From contig LNEV01000017.1 of the NCBI GenBank assembly GCA_001464335.1, positions 1 to 64,000 of the forward strand: 64,000 nucleotides of DNA. The letters run 5' to 3'. This stretch comes from Rhizobiales bacterium Ga0077545 (GTDB lineage Bacteria; Pseudomonadota; Alphaproteobacteria; Rhizobiales; Methylopilaceae). This document shows, in pieces, positions 53,525 to 62,568 of this stretch. How positions within the stretch are numbered: position 1 is the stretch's first letter; each line of letters opens with the position of its first letter. The notes under the pieces are model-generated. The model ran no database searches and had not been told where the DNA came from. It saw only the letters and a list, made by a program, of their open reading frames with translations. Both the position numbers and the translations under genes were made by a program.

Positions 53525-54702
53525 GCTTTGGCGCCTTCCAGATCCCCGCGAATGCAGGCGAGGATGAGTTTTTCGAAGTCGGCCGCCTTGAGCGCCACCG
53601 GATTGCCGCCCGTGGACGGATCGCGCTCGGCATGCTCGGCCATCACCACGAGATTGTCCTCCTTGACGCCAAGCTCGGCGAGCGTATGCGGCACGCCGAG
53701 TTCCTTGCGGAAGGCGAGCAGCCATTCGAGCACGCCGTCGAAGCCGGGTTTCTTCAGATCGAGCACGCGGGCGACCAGCGCCATCTTGTCCTCGATGGCG
53801 GCGCGGTTGCGCACCAGAACGTAAGGCAAAACAACGCCGTTCGTCAGGCCGTGATGGGTGTTGTAGAACGCTCCGCACGGATGGGAGATCGAGTGCACCG
53901 CGCCGAGGCCCTTCTGGAAGGCCGCGGCTCCCATCGACGCCGCCGCCAGCATGCGCGAGCGCGCCTCGATGTCCGCGCCGTTCGTGTAGGCACGCGGCAG
54001 ATATTCGGCGATGAGGCGGATGCCTTCGACCGCGATGCCCTCAGCCATCGGATGAAAGCCCGGCGCGCACAGCGCCTCGATGCAATGGGCGAGCGCGTCG
54101 AAGCCGGTGCCCGAGGTCAACCCGGGCGGCAGACCCACCGTCAGCTCCGGGTCCTCGATGACGATCTTCGGCAGAAGCAGCGGATGGAAGATAATCTTCT
54201 TCTCGTGCGTCTCCTCGTTGGTCAGAACCGACGCGCGGCCGACTTCCGAGCCCGTTCCGGCCGTGGTCGGCACCGCGACGATCGGCGCAATGACGGAGGC
54301 GTCCGCGCGGGTCCACCAATCGCCGACATCCTCGAAATCCCACACCGAACGGGTCTGGCCGGGCATCATGGCGACGAGCTTGCCGACATCAAGACCGGAG
54401 CCGCCACCGAAGGCGACGACGCCGTCATGATTGCCGACCTTGTAGGCGGCGATGCCGGCATTCAGGTTTGCTTCCGTCGGATTGCCCTGCACGTCGGAAA
54501 ACACATTGTCGGTCAGACCCGCCGCGCGCAGAACACCCCTTGCCTTCTCGAGAATATCGCTGGCCGCGAGGCCGCGATCCGTCACGATGAGCGGGCGGGT
54601 AATGCCCGCCGTCTTGCAGGCATCGGCCAGTTCGGAAATGCGGCCGGGGCCGGAAAGGACACGGGTCGGATAGTTCCACGCACCCGTCAATACAGCACTC
54701 AT
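53521..54702 (-). CDS. iron-containing alcohol dehydrogenase
   Basis: A 393-residue group III alcohol dehydrogenase. NAD binding shows GGGSGLDVGKLVAMM and PTTAGTGSEVG; the metal site has GFDALAHCIEA and HSISHPCGAFYNTHHGLTNG with the three histidines and upstream Asp. It oxidises a primary or amino alcohol to the aldehyde. It lies 8 nt after the aldehyde dehydrogenase and is coupled to the amidotransferase. No hint of the natural alcohol beyond the context of a gamma-glutamyl ligase. Confidence 0.92.
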   Translation of the reverse strand: MSAVLTGAWNYPTRVLSGPGRISELADACKTAGITRPLIVTDRGLAASDILEKARGVLRAAGLTDNVFSDVQGNPTEANLNAGIAAYKVGNHDGVVAFGGGSGLDVGKLVAMMPGQTRSVWDFEDVGDWWTRADASVIAPIVAVPTTAGTGSEVGRASVLTNEETHEKKIIFHPLLLPKIVIEDPELTVGLPPGLTSGTGFDALAHCIEALCAPGFHPMAEGIAVEGIRLIAEYLPRAYTNGADIEARSRMLAAASMGAAAFQKGLGAVHSISHPCGAFYNTHHGLTNGVVLPYVLVRNRAAIEDKMALVARVLDLKKPGFDGVLEWLLAFRKELGVPHTLAELGVKEDNLVVMAEHAERDPSTGGNPVALKAADFEKLILACIRGDLEGAKA

Positions 54703-54710
54703 GATGGTCC

Positions 54711-56093
54711 TCAGATCGTACGCAGATGGAAGCTCTTCGGCCGCGTCAGCGAGGCGTAGCCGAGTTCGGAAAGCGAGGCGCCGCGGCCGGTGTCCTTGAC
54801 GCCCGTCCAGGCGAGCGAGGGATCGAGATAATCGCAGCGATTGGCGAAGACAGTGCCCGTCTCGACCTCAAGGCCGAGTTCCTCGGCCTTGGCGATGTCC
54901 TGCGTCCAGATCGAGGCCGTCAGCCCGTACGGGCTGTCGTTCATCAGCCTGATGGCTTCCTCGTCGCTTTTCACCTTCATGATGCCGACGACCGGGCCGA
55001 AGCTCTCGTCGACCATCACCTTCATTGAATGATCGACATTCGTCAGAACCTGAGGCGCAAGATAGGCGGTGCCTTCCTTGTCGGCCGGGAAGTTCTTCGG
55101 GTCGAGATGGGCTTTGGCGCCCTTGGCGAGTGCATCCTTCGTCTGCGCGCGGACGAGATCGGCAAAGCGCACATGAGCCATCGGGCCGAGCGTCGTTGCC
55201 TCGTCCAGCGGGTTGCCGAGAACGTATTTGGAGGTGATGTCGGAAAATTTCTCGACGAAATTGTCGTAGAGATTTTCGTGCACATAGATACGCTCGATGC
55301 CGCAGCAGCACTGGCCGGAATTGTAGAACGCACCGTCGACGAGGTTTTCGACCGCGTAATCGAAATCGGCGTCGGCGCGCACATAGGCCGGGTCCTTGCC
55401 GCCAAGTTCGAGCCCGACGCCCGTGAACGTGCCTGCCGCGGCGCGCTCGATGGCGCGGCCGCCTTCGACCGAACCCGTGAAGTTCACATGATCGACCGCG
55501 CCGGACGACAGGATTTTCGACGTGTCGTCATGGCCGAGAACGAGGTTCTGGAACAGGCCCTTGGGCGCGCCCGCGGCGTCGAACGCCTTCTGGAAACGCT
55601 CCCCGACAAGGATCGTCTGCGAGGCGTGCTTCAGCAGCACCGCATTGCCCGCGATGATGGCCGGGATGATCGTATTGACGGCGGTGAGAAACGGATAGTT
55701 CCACGGCGCGATAACGAGGACGAGGCCGACGGGGTCACGCCGGATGAAGCGCTTGAAGCCGTCCTTTGCCGGCGGCACGATATCCGCGAGGGCTTCGTCC
55801 GCAAGCGCGATCATGGTGCGCACGCGCTCTTCCACGGGACGGAATTCGCCGCCATAGCGCACCGGGCGACCCATCTGGAGCGCCAGTTCGGGGACCACTT
55901 CCTGGTTCATGGCCAGCAGCGCGTCCATGACCTTGAGTGCGAGCTTTGAACGCTCGGCGACCGGCACCTTGCGCCATGCGGCCTGCGCGGTGCGCGCGGC
56001 CTTCAGCGCAGCATCGATCTCGGCGCCGCTGGCGGTCTTGCGGCGGGCGACTTCCCGGCCGTCGATGGGAGAAATACAGACGATCTCACTCAT
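54711..56093 (-). CDS. NAD(P)-dependent aldehyde dehydrogenase
   Basis: A 460-residue ALDH. The catalytic Cys is in FYNSGQCCCGIERIYVHENL, the general-base Glu in GLELGGKDPAYV, and the Rossmann region has FTGSVEGGRAIERAAAG. APWNYPFLTAVNTIIPAIIA carries the catalytic Asn. AAGGAAG precedes ATG 56093. Paired with the alcohol dehydrogenase next to it, it would take the aldehyde to the acid. The group is near succinate-semialdehyde/aminoaldehyde dehydrogenases, but the substrate is not decided. Confidence 0.92.
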   Translation of the reverse strand: MSEIVCISPIDGREVARRKTASGAEIDAALKAARTAQAAWRKVPVAERSKLALKVMDALLAMNQEVVPELALQMGRPVRYGGEFRPVEERVRTMIALADEALADIVPPAKDGFKRFIRRDPVGLVLVIAPWNYPFLTAVNTIIPAIIAGNAVLLKHASQTILVGERFQKAFDAAGAPKGLFQNLVLGHDDTSKILSSGAVDHVNFTGSVEGGRAIERAAAGTFTGVGLELGGKDPAYVRADADFDYAVENLVDGAFYNSGQCCCGIERIYVHENLYDNFVEKFSDITSKYVLGNPLDEATTLGPMAHVRFADLVRAQTKDALAKGAKAHLDPKNFPADKEGTAYLAPQVLTNVDHSMKVMVDESFGPVVGIMKVKSDEEAIRLMNDSPYGLTASIWTQDIAKAEELGLEVETGTVFANRCDYLDPSLAWTGVKDTGRGASLSELGYASLTRPKSFHLRTI

Positions 56094-56110
56094 GTTTGCT
56101 TCCTTGTCGT

Positions 56111-56187
56111 CCCGGACGCGCGCCTGCGCTGTCCTGGACCGTTATGCGGACGGCGATCCCGTGCGGCGGTCTTTTTCCGCGTCCGGG
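56111..56187. repeat. intergenic inverted repeat
   Basis: CCCGGACGCG (56111-56120) and CGCGTCCGGG (56178-56187) are exact complements, and the match extends outward for 5 more bases with one mismatch (GTCGT against ATGAC). It fills the gap between the glutamine-synthetase-like gene and the aldehyde dehydrogenase and looks like a REP-type element. Confidence 0.55.
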
Positions 56188-56194
56188 ATGACGT

Positions 56195-57559
56195 TCAGAT
56201 GATCTCGAAATACCGCGCCATTTCCCAATCGGTGATGGCGCGGCGGAATTCGCGTTCTTCCCATTCGCGCGTGGCGGCGTAATGATCCACGAACGCATCG
56301 CCGAAAAGATCGCGCGCTGCCGCTGAGGCTTTTAGCCGCCCCGCCGCTTCCATCAGCGAGCGCGGCAAGGCCAGTTCCGGCTTGTGCGCGACCGCATAGG
56401 CATTGCCGACGACCATGGGCTCCGGCTCGATCTTGTTCTCGATGCCCCACAGCCCCGAACCGATGGCGGCGGAGAGCGCGATATAGGGATTTATGTCCGC
56501 CGCAGCCACCCGATATTCGACACGCTGGCTGTTCGGCGAACCGGGAATGACGCGCAGCGCGGTGGTGCGGTTCTCGACGCTCCACGTCGCATCCGTCGGC
56601 GCCCAGAAACCGGGGATCAGCCGGGTGTAGGAGTTCACCGTCGAGGCGACCATAGCCAGAAGCTCCGGCATCAGCTTCTGCTGCCCGCCGACGAACCAGC
56701 GCATTTCGTCCGACATATTATACGGCTTCGACGCGTCGTGGAAAATCGGCTTGCCGTTCTTCGTCAGCGAGACATGCAGATGGCCCGACTGGCCCGGCCA
56801 GTCCTTCGACCATTTGGCCATGAAGGTCGCCATCCAGCCGCGCTGCTGCGCGAGCACCTTCGTAAAGGTCTTGAACAGGACGGCGCGGTCGGCCGCCTCA
56901 AGCGCATCCGAATATTCGATGGCGGCTTCGAGCACGCCGGGGCCCGTCTCGGTGTGCAGGCCCTCGATGGGAAAATCCATATCGTGGCCGAGCGCCAGAA
57001 GATCGGCATAGAAATCCGAATGTACGGATGCCCGCAGCATGGAATAGCCGAAGAAGCCCGGCGTGATGTTCGTCAGATCCCGGTAATTCTTCTCACGCAC
57101 AGAATGAGGCGTTTCCTCGAACAGGAAGAACTCGAATTCGGCGGACGACACAACATCGTAGCCGGATGTCTTCGCGCGCTCGATGACGCGGCGCAGTGTT
57201 CCGCGCGGGCACACTTCCTCGGCCCTGTCGGTGAATTCGGCGAGGAAGAAGAGCATGTCCCCTTCCATCGGCACGTCGCGGCAGGTCTCGGGAAGAATGC
57301 GTGCATTCGCGTCGGGATAGGCGGTGTGCCAGCCGGTGTAGGTGACATTGTCGTAAAGCTGGTCGTTCGAATCCCAGCCGAGCACGACATCGCAGAAGCC
57401 GAAGCCCTTCTCGAGTGCCGAGAAGAACTTGTTTTTCGCCATGTATTTGCCGCGCATGATGCCGTCGGCATCGGTGACGCCGATCTTCACATGATCGAGG
57501 CCGCGTTCCTCGACGATGGCGCGGGCGTCGGAAATTGTCTTTACGTCGCGGGATTCCAT
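56195..57559 (-). CDS. glutamine-synthetase-family gamma-glutamyl ligase (PuuA-like)
   Basis: A 454-residue GS homologue. Recognisable blocks are SSAEFEFFLFEETPHS (metal Glu), GLHTETGPGVLEAAIEYSDA, KWSKDWPGQSGHLHVSLTKN (the His of the ammonia/amine site region), and WAPTDATWSVENRTTALRVI, VEYRVAAADINPYIALSAAI. The spacing is that of the PuuA/GlnT-like group that ligates glutamate to amines other than ammonia. It heads a cluster with aldehyde and alcohol dehydrogenases and an amidotransferase. No adenylylation-type NLYDLP motif of GlnA is present, so it is not the housekeeping enzyme. Confidence 0.88.
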   Translation of the reverse strand: MESRDVKTISDARAIVEERGLDHVKIGVTDADGIMRGKYMAKNKFFSALEKGFGFCDVVLGWDSNDQLYDNVTYTGWHTAYPDANARILPETCRDVPMEGDMLFFLAEFTDRAEEVCPRGTLRRVIERAKTSGYDVVSSAEFEFFLFEETPHSVREKNYRDLTNITPGFFGYSMLRASVHSDFYADLLALGHDMDFPIEGLHTETGPGVLEAAIEYSDALEAADRAVLFKTFTKVLAQQRGWMATFMAKWSKDWPGQSGHLHVSLTKNGKPIFHDASKPYNMSDEMRWFVGGQQKLMPELLAMVASTVNSYTRLIPGFWAPTDATWSVENRTTALRVIPGSPNSQRVEYRVAAADINPYIALSAAIGSGLWGIENKIEPEPMVVGNAYAVAHKPELALPRSLMEAAGRLKASAAARDLFGDAFVDHYAATREWEEREFRRAITDWEMARYFEII

Positions 57560-57583
57560 GATCGTCTCGCGTTATCGTTGGAA

Positions 57584-57609
57584 ACGGCCGGGCGCGATTG
57601 CCCGGCCGT
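57584..57609 (-). terminator. hairpin between the TRAP operon and the GS-like gene
   Basis: ACGGCCGGGC (57584-57593), loop GCGATT, GCCCGGCCGT (57600-57609), a 10-bp perfect stem after the leftward TRAP genes. There is no strong U-tract, so partial read-through into the catabolic genes is likely. Confidence 0.5.
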
Positions 57610-57627
57610 CATGATGAACGTCCCGTA

Positions 57628-58695
57628 TCAGATGGCCGAATAGATGCCGCCGGCCTTCTTCAGGACTTCGTTGTAGTCCTTGAAGATCTTGACGACCTTG
57701 GCCTTCTCCTCGCTCTCCGCGGCAACTTCATCCCAGAACTTCAGCGCGGCCGCTTCGACCGTCGCCCACTGTTCGGCCGGGATTTCGGTCAGTTTCAGCT
57801 TGGTGCCGGTGGCACGCAACTTCGCTTCGCCGCCCCAGTACCACTGGTTGCGGTAGGTGTGGCCGGCGTCGATGCAGGCAAGCCAGAGCGCCTTGAGATG
57901 CTCGGGGAATTCCGCCCACTTCTTCTCGTTGACGAACCAGGAGCCGATCCACGCACCCGACATATTGTTCGTCAGGAAGTTGTCGGTGACGTCCGCCCAG
58001 CCGACCGTGTAGTCCTCGGTGATGCCCGACCAGGCCATGCCGTCGAGTTCGCCCGTCTGCACCGCGACCTGCACGTCCTCATAGGGGATCGAGACCGGCA
58101 CGACGCCGAACTGGGCGAGGAAGCGGCCCGCCGTCGGGAAGGTGTAAAGGCGCAGGCCCTTCAGGTCGTCGAGCGAGGTCAGCGCCTTCTTGGTGTTGAA
58201 GTGGCACGGGTCCTGACCGGCCGCCGACAGCCACACGACGCCGCCCGCCTTCTTGTAGTTCTCGCGCCAGATATCGGCGAGGCCGTACTGGTTGAAGAGC
58301 GTCGGCACGTCCAGAATGTGCTTGGTGGCGAAGGGGAAATAGCCGCCGAACAGCGAAATCTCGACCGGGGCTGCCATGGAATCATCGTCCGAATGCACGG
58401 CGTCGATCGTGCCGGCCTGAAGCGCGCGGAAGAGCTCGCCCGTCGGGACAAGCTGGTCGGCGTAGTACAGCTCAATCTCGGCCTCGCCCTTTGCGGCGGC
58501 GTTGAACATGTCGATGGCGGGCTTGGTGACATGCGGGCCCAGAGCGGCGCCCGCATAGGTCTGGAAGCGCCATTTGATGGGCGCCTGAGCGTGGATTGCG
58601 GGAGCGCCCAAAGTGGTTGCGCCTGCGGCGCCGGCGGCGACGACACCGGCCTTCTTGAAGAAATCGCGCCTCGTGCTGATCGTGTTCTCTGTCAT
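57628..58695 (-). CDS. dctP: TRAP transporter substrate-binding protein (DctP family)
   Basis: A 355-residue periplasmic binding protein with a Tat-type leader (STRRDFFKKAGVVAAGAAGA). The mature part, IKWRFQTYAGAALGPHVTKP, then LVPTGELFRALQAGTIDAVH and LDDLKGLRLYTFPTAGRFLA, with the ligand-binding Arg in the latter, is DctP-type. AAGGAG lies 8 nt before ATG 58695. This branch (with GWADVTDNFLTNN and long C-terminal helix) overlaps that of TRAP proteins for amino- or keto-acids; the ligand is unknown. Encoded between dctM and the GS-like gene. Confidence 0.93.
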   Translation of the reverse strand: MTENTISTRRDFFKKAGVVAAGAAGATTLGAPAIHAQAPIKWRFQTYAGAALGPHVTKPAIDMFNAAAKGEAEIELYYADQLVPTGELFRALQAGTIDAVHSDDDSMAAPVEISLFGGYFPFATKHILDVPTLFNQYGLADIWRENYKKAGGVVWLSAAGQDPCHFNTKKALTSLDDLKGLRLYTFPTAGRFLAQFGVVPVSIPYEDVQVAVQTGELDGMAWSGITEDYTVGWADVTDNFLTNNMSGAWIGSWFVNEKKWAEFPEHLKALWLACIDAGHTYRNQWYWGGEAKLRATGTKLKLTEIPAEQWATVEAAALKFWDEVAAESEEKAKVVKIFKDYNEVLKKAGGIYSAI

Positions 58696-58752
58696 CGTCC
58701 CAACTCCTTTTTGTGTTGTTACAATGGTTGCCCCGTTCGGGTTTTCTGCTGC

Positions 58753-60078
58753 TTACTTCGTGTAGACCTGCTGCGGAAGCCAGGTTGCGATCTCCGGGAA
58801 CACCCCGATGATGATGAGCGTGAAAATCATCAGCCCGACAAAGGGGACGACCGATTTGTAGATGTCCTGCAAACCGATTTCCGGCGGCGCCATCGCGCGC
58901 ATCAGGAACAGGTTATAGCCGAAGGGCGGCGTCAGATACGCGATCTGACAGGTGATCGTGTAGAGCACGCCGTACCAGATGAGATCGAACCCCAGCGCAC
59001 CCGCGAGCGGAATGAACAGCGGCGCCACGATCACGAGCATCGCCGTATCGTCGAGGAAAATGCCCAGAATGATGAAGGTGAGCTGCATCATCACCAGCAC
59101 CTGCCACGGCTCAAGCCCCATTTCGCCGAGGAAAAGATATTCGATCGACTTGACCGCACCGAGACCGTCGAAAACCGCGCCGAAACAGAGCGCCGCCGTG
59201 ATGATCCAGAAGAACATGGCGCTGATCGCCAGCGTCTTGCGCGTCGTGTCGTGAAGCACCTGCCAGGTCAGGCGGCGCTGCCAGGCGGCAGCCAGCATCG
59301 CCGCGACGGCGCCGACGGCCGAGCTTTCGACGAGGCTGGTGATGCCCGTAACGAACAGGCCGGTCATGGCGATGAAGATGAACAGCGGAATGAGACCTGC
59401 CCGCAGCAGCCTGAGCTTATCGGCCGCGCTGTACTGTTCGCGCTCTTCCTTGGGAAGCGGCGGGCCGAGATTAGGCTGCAGCCAGCACCGAATGACGATG
59501 TAAAGGATGAAGATCGCGGCCATCAGGAGGCCGGGAAAGACTCCCGCGAGCCACAGATGGCCGACCGGCTGACGCGCGATCATGCCGTACAGGACGAGGA
59601 CGACGCTCGGCGGAACGAGAATGCCAAGCGTCGAGCCGGCCTGGATGACGCCGGTCACCATGACCTTGTCGTATCCGCGCTTCAGAAGTTCCGGCAGGGC
59701 GATCGTCGCGCCGACCGCCATGCCGGCAACGCTGAGGCCGTTGATGGCAGAAATGATGACCATCATGAAAATCGTGCCGATGGCCAGACCGCCGCGCAAC
59801 GGCCCTGTCCAGACATGGAACATCTTGTAGAGGTCTTCGGCGATCCGCGATTCCGCGAGCATGTAGCCCATGAAAACGAACAGCGGCAAAGTGAGCAGCG
59901 GGTACCACCGCATCACCTTGATCGCCGAGGCAAAGGACATTTCCGCGCCGCCCGGCCCCCACAGAAGGAGGGCCGCCGCAGCACCGACGAAACCGATCAC
60001 CGCAAAGACGCGCTGCCCTGTGAGGAGCAGCACCATCATGCTGGAGAACATCAAAGCCGCGATGAGGCCATAGCTCAC
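58753..60078 (-). CDS. dctM: TRAP transporter large permease (DctM family)
   Basis: A 441-residue membrane protein with ~12 spans. Family blocks are LLTLPLFVFMGYMLAESRIA, GLAIGTIFMMVIISAINGLS, VTGVIQAGSTLGILVPPSVV and FLDDTAMLVIVAPLFIPLAG. The start is GTG 60078, overlapping the dctQ stop (GTGA) with GGGAGA upstream. It forms the sodium-driven channel with DctQ. The gene order dctQ-dctM-dctP on the transcript is normal for this branch. Confidence 0.94.
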   Translation of the reverse strand: MSYGLIAALMFSSMMVLLLTGQRVFAVIGFVGAAAALLLWGPGGAEMSFASAIKVMRWYPLLTLPLFVFMGYMLAESRIAEDLYKMFHVWTGPLRGGLAIGTIFMMVIISAINGLSVAGMAVGATIALPELLKRGYDKVMVTGVIQAGSTLGILVPPSVVLVLYGMIARQPVGHLWLAGVFPGLLMAAIFILYIVIRCWLQPNLGPPLPKEEREQYSAADKLRLLRAGLIPLFIFIAMTGLFVTGITSLVESSAVGAVAAMLAAAWQRRLTWQVLHDTTRKTLAISAMFFWIITAALCFGAVFDGLGAVKSIEYLFLGEMGLEPWQVLVMMQLTFIILGIFLDDTAMLVIVAPLFIPLAGALGFDLIWYGVLYTITCQIAYLTPPFGYNLFLMRAMAPPEIGLQDIYKSVVPFVGLMIFTLIIIGVFPEIATWLPQQVYTK

Positions 60079-60584
60079 GAGAGCTTCTCCCCGCGCACTG
60101 TCGCCAGATCCTTGAAGAAGATGGCGACCGCCTGAAGCAGCGTCAGGAAGATGCCGAATGTCATGACCATCTTGACGGGCAGCATGTAGGGCCGCCACGC
60201 GGAGAAGCTTCGCTCACCGTATTTGAAGGCATACCAGGTGCTGGCGATTCCGCCGATCAGGAGCATGACGAGGAAGAAGATAAGCGCCACGCTGGTTATC
60301 AGATCGGTCTGGGCTTTGCGGCGCACGGGCATGCCGCCGTAGATCAGGTCCATGCGGACATGCTCGTTCTCGCGCAGGGTGTAGGCCCCGCCCAACAGGT
60401 AGTAGGCCACCATCACGAACTGAGCCATCTCCACCGTCCAGTTGGCCGGCAGGAAAAATACCTTCATGAAGGTCATGTAGAAGAGGATGCCGATCATCGC
60501 GAAGACGAGATACATCGCGAAAATGCCGATGTAGAAACTGATCGAATCCACGAAGCGGACATAGGCCTTCACGAAATCAGGCAC
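60075..60584 (-). CDS. dctQ: TRAP transporter small permease (DctQ family)
   Basis: A ~169-residue protein with four spans. It shows VFFLPANWTVEMAQFVMVAY, LLGGAYTLRENEHVRMDLIY, the conserved E-x-VRMD motif, and WRPYMLPVKMVMTFGIFLTL. GTG 60584 is preferred because GGGGAG lies 8 nt upstream; another GTG seven codons earlier lacks a ribosome site. First gene of the TRAP operon, 221 bp from the divergent RpiR regulator. Confidence 0.9.
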   Translation of the reverse strand: MPDFVKAYVRFVDSISFYIGIFAMYLVFAMIGILFYMTFMKVFFLPANWTVEMAQFVMVAYYLLGGAYTLRENEHVRMDLIYGGMPVRRKAQTDLITSVALIFFLVMLLIGGIASTWYAFKYGERSFSAWRPYMLPVKMVMTFGIFLTLLQAVAIFFKDLATVRGEKLS

Positions 60585-60696
60585 CGGCCACTCCCCGCCG
60601 CGCACGCTGAAAGGGCGCGACCGTGACCGCTTCCATCATGCAAAGCCGATTGCTGCAGGGCCTCATCCGATCATCGCTCCCACATCCACTACCCTT

Positions 60697-60710
60697 GGAA
60701 TGATCGTTCC
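60697..60710. promoter_or_regulatory. RpiR-type operator between the TRAP operon and its regulator
   Basis: GGAA-TGATCG-TTCC, flanked by T and A to give TGGAA-N6-TTCCA. GGAA-N6-TTCC is the arrangement described for the rhizobial RpiR-family regulator IolR. It lies midway in the divergent gap and is the natural site for the adjacent RpiR protein. Confidence 0.55.
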
Positions 60711-60805
60711 AGAACAGCTCGATATATGCCAGCATGGAACGAAACAGCCGCAGAGCCAAGCCGGATTTAAGGCTTGTCTGAAAAATCAGCAGGTGCCTGT
60801 CTGTC

Positions 60806-61675
60806 ATGAACAATAATGGCGCAGTCCCGGTCCTTTTCGCTCTCGAACAGGCACTTCCGGGCCTCACGGCGCAGGAGCGACGCGCCGCCCTTTATCTTCG
60901 GGACAATTACCCGGTCGCCGGTCTCGACCCGCTTGCCCGGTTTGCGCGGGCCTGCGGCGTCAGTCCGCAAACCATATTGCGGCTTGCCGCCAAAATGGGC
61001 TTCTCAAATTATCGCGAACTTCAGGACCGGCTGCGCGCCGAGGCATCGGCGGAGCGCTCCTCGCCGCTGAGCCGCTGGGTCTCGCGCGCCGAACCTGAGC
61101 CCGAAGAAGACTGGCTGGCGGGATTTGGGCACCGCGCGGCCGAAAATGTCCGCGCGGCATTCTCCCTCGTCGTGCGCGAGGATTTCGAGGCGGCTGCGCG
61201 CATACTCGCGGATCGCAAGCGCCCGGCGCTCGCCATCGGCGGACGCTTCACGCAGTCTCTCTCCCGCTATCTTGCGCGCCACCTTGAAATCGTGCGCGGC
61301 AACATCGAGGAAATCGGCTCCATCTCGGCGACCTGGCCGGACCGGCTGATCGATGTCGACCGCCGCTCCATCGTCATCGCCTACGACATCCGGCGTTATG
61401 CGCGCGATGTGGTGCGCTTCGTCGAAATCGCGGCGCAGCAGGGCGCGACCGTCATCCTGTTCACCGACAGCCGCGCCGCACCCGCGAGCCGCTTTGCCTC
61501 GCAGGTCTTCGTGGCGCCGACCGACAGCGCCGGCGCATGGGACTCGCTCTCGGGTCCCTTCGCCCTCACCGAAGCACTGATCGCACGCGTGACGGAACTT
61601 GAAGGCGGGGCCACGACGGAACGCCTGGTGCGGCTCGAAAACATCCGCACACGGCTCCTCGGCCAGAAGGACTAA
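60806..61675 (+). CDS. MurR/RpiR-family regulator with SIS domain
   Basis: A 289-residue regulator. The HTH_6 domain lies at residues ~15-90 (GLTAQERRAALYLRDNYPVA, FARACGVSPQTILRLAAKMG, FSNYRELQDRLRAE). The SIS sugar-isomerase-like domain follows from ~125 (RPALAIGGRFTQSLSRYLAR ... RRSIVIAYDIRRYARDVVRF). It is divergent from the TRAP operon with a GGAA-N6-TTCC site between them, so it most likely controls transport and, through it, the downstream gamma-glutamyl pathway. RpiR proteins bind phosphorylated sugars or other small acids; the inducer is not visible. Confidence 0.9.
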   Translation: MNNNGAVPVLFALEQALPGLTAQERRAALYLRDNYPVAGLDPLARFARACGVSPQTILRLAAKMGFSNYRELQDRLRAEASAERSSPLSRWVSRAEPEPEEDWLAGFGHRAAENVRAAFSLVVREDFEAAARILADRKRPALAIGGRFTQSLSRYLARHLEIVRGNIEEIGSISATWPDRLIDVDRRSIVIAYDIRRYARDVVRFVEIAAQQGATVILFTDSRAAPASRFASQVFVAPTDSAGAWDSLSGPFALTEALIARVTELEGGATTERLVRLENIRTRLLGQKD

Positions 61676-62445
61676 CTCTTGCCGCCTAGTAGGCGGAGCG
61701 GGGCGCGCAGAAAACCGCGCGCGCGGTCGAACCAGGTGTTGACGCTCTCTTCGGTTACCCGGCCGCGATAGAAGAAAACATAGCACGCCGAAATCAGCGT
61801 CAGCGTGATCGTCCAGCTCAGCACGACATCCGACAGGAAATGTCCGCCGAAGACGATCCGGTTCAGCGACAGCACGAACACATAGGCAAAGACGACGAGC
61901 GCCAACGGCAGGCGAAACACGTGCGGGACCAGAAAGACAATGGCCATCATCCAGATCGAGGACGATCCCTCGCCAGACACGAAAGAGCAATTGCCGTCGC
62001 AATAGGGCACGATTTCCCAGGCGCGCGAGAAAGGCAGATCCCCGCCGAACTCCAGAATTTCGCGCGGGCGCGCGCGGCCCCACACTTCCTTGAAGAACAG
62101 GTTCACCAAGAGGCCTGGGCCAAGCGCGAGGGTGGTGAGCAGAAACAGCCCGTTGCGCGGCGCGGGCAGATATTTCGACCTTGCGATGAAGAGTGGATAG
62201 AGCAACGAGATCAGCGCGATCACCGCGATGCTCACCATGACGAACTCGCCAGATTTGCGCACCAGCCGCAAGGTCGGGTTGGCGGCGGCCCCCCAAAAAC
62301 CCGTCTGGTCGTGGAAGAACAGAGCGCTGAACGCGACATCGATCCTCGGAAAGAGAATGAAGGGCACGCTGACGAGCGCGGTCACAGCCAGGAAGAAAAC
62401 GGCAGGCCGCCGCTCTGCGAAGTCGCGAATCGCTTGAACGCTCAC
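61672..62445 (-). CDS. PAP2-superfamily membrane phosphatase
   Basis: A 257-residue protein with six spans. PAP2 motif 1 is KEVWGRARP, motif 2 is CSFVSGEGSSSIW and motif 3 is LNRIVFGGHFLSDVV. In motif 2 the histidine of the canonical SGH is Glu, as read directly; motif 3 keeps the nucleophilic His. It would dephosphorylate a lipid or undecaprenyl pyrophosphate at the periplasmic face. The gene ends 4 nt inside the RpiR stop region (convergent overlap). Confidence 0.88.
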   Translation of the reverse strand: MSVQAIRDFAERRPAVFFLAVTALVSVPFILFPRIDVAFSALFFHDQTGFWGAAANPTLRLVRKSGEFVMVSIAVIALISLLYPLFIARSKYLPAPRNGLFLLTTLALGPGLLVNLFFKEVWGRARPREILEFGGDLPFSRAWEIVPYCDGNCSFVSGEGSSSIWMMAIVFLVPHVFRLPLALVVFAYVFVLSLNRIVFGGHFLSDVVLSWTITLTLISACYVFFYRGRVTEESVNTWFDRARGFLRAPLRLLGGKS

Positions 62446-62568
62446 GGCCAGATCCCCCGCGGATACCGTGCGGGCTTATAGCGGAAACCGGCGTCACTTA
62501 CACCGGGGTAAGAAAGGGAATTCGGGGTGTTTGTGGAATGTTACTGAAGGCTGACGCCAAATATCACC

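Noticed and set aside
57598..60135. An 845-codon rightward open frame
   Set aside because: It is antisense to the dctP and dctM genes, which have a leader peptide, membrane spans and family motifs. The frame itself is rich in Asp, Arg and His and resembles nothing.
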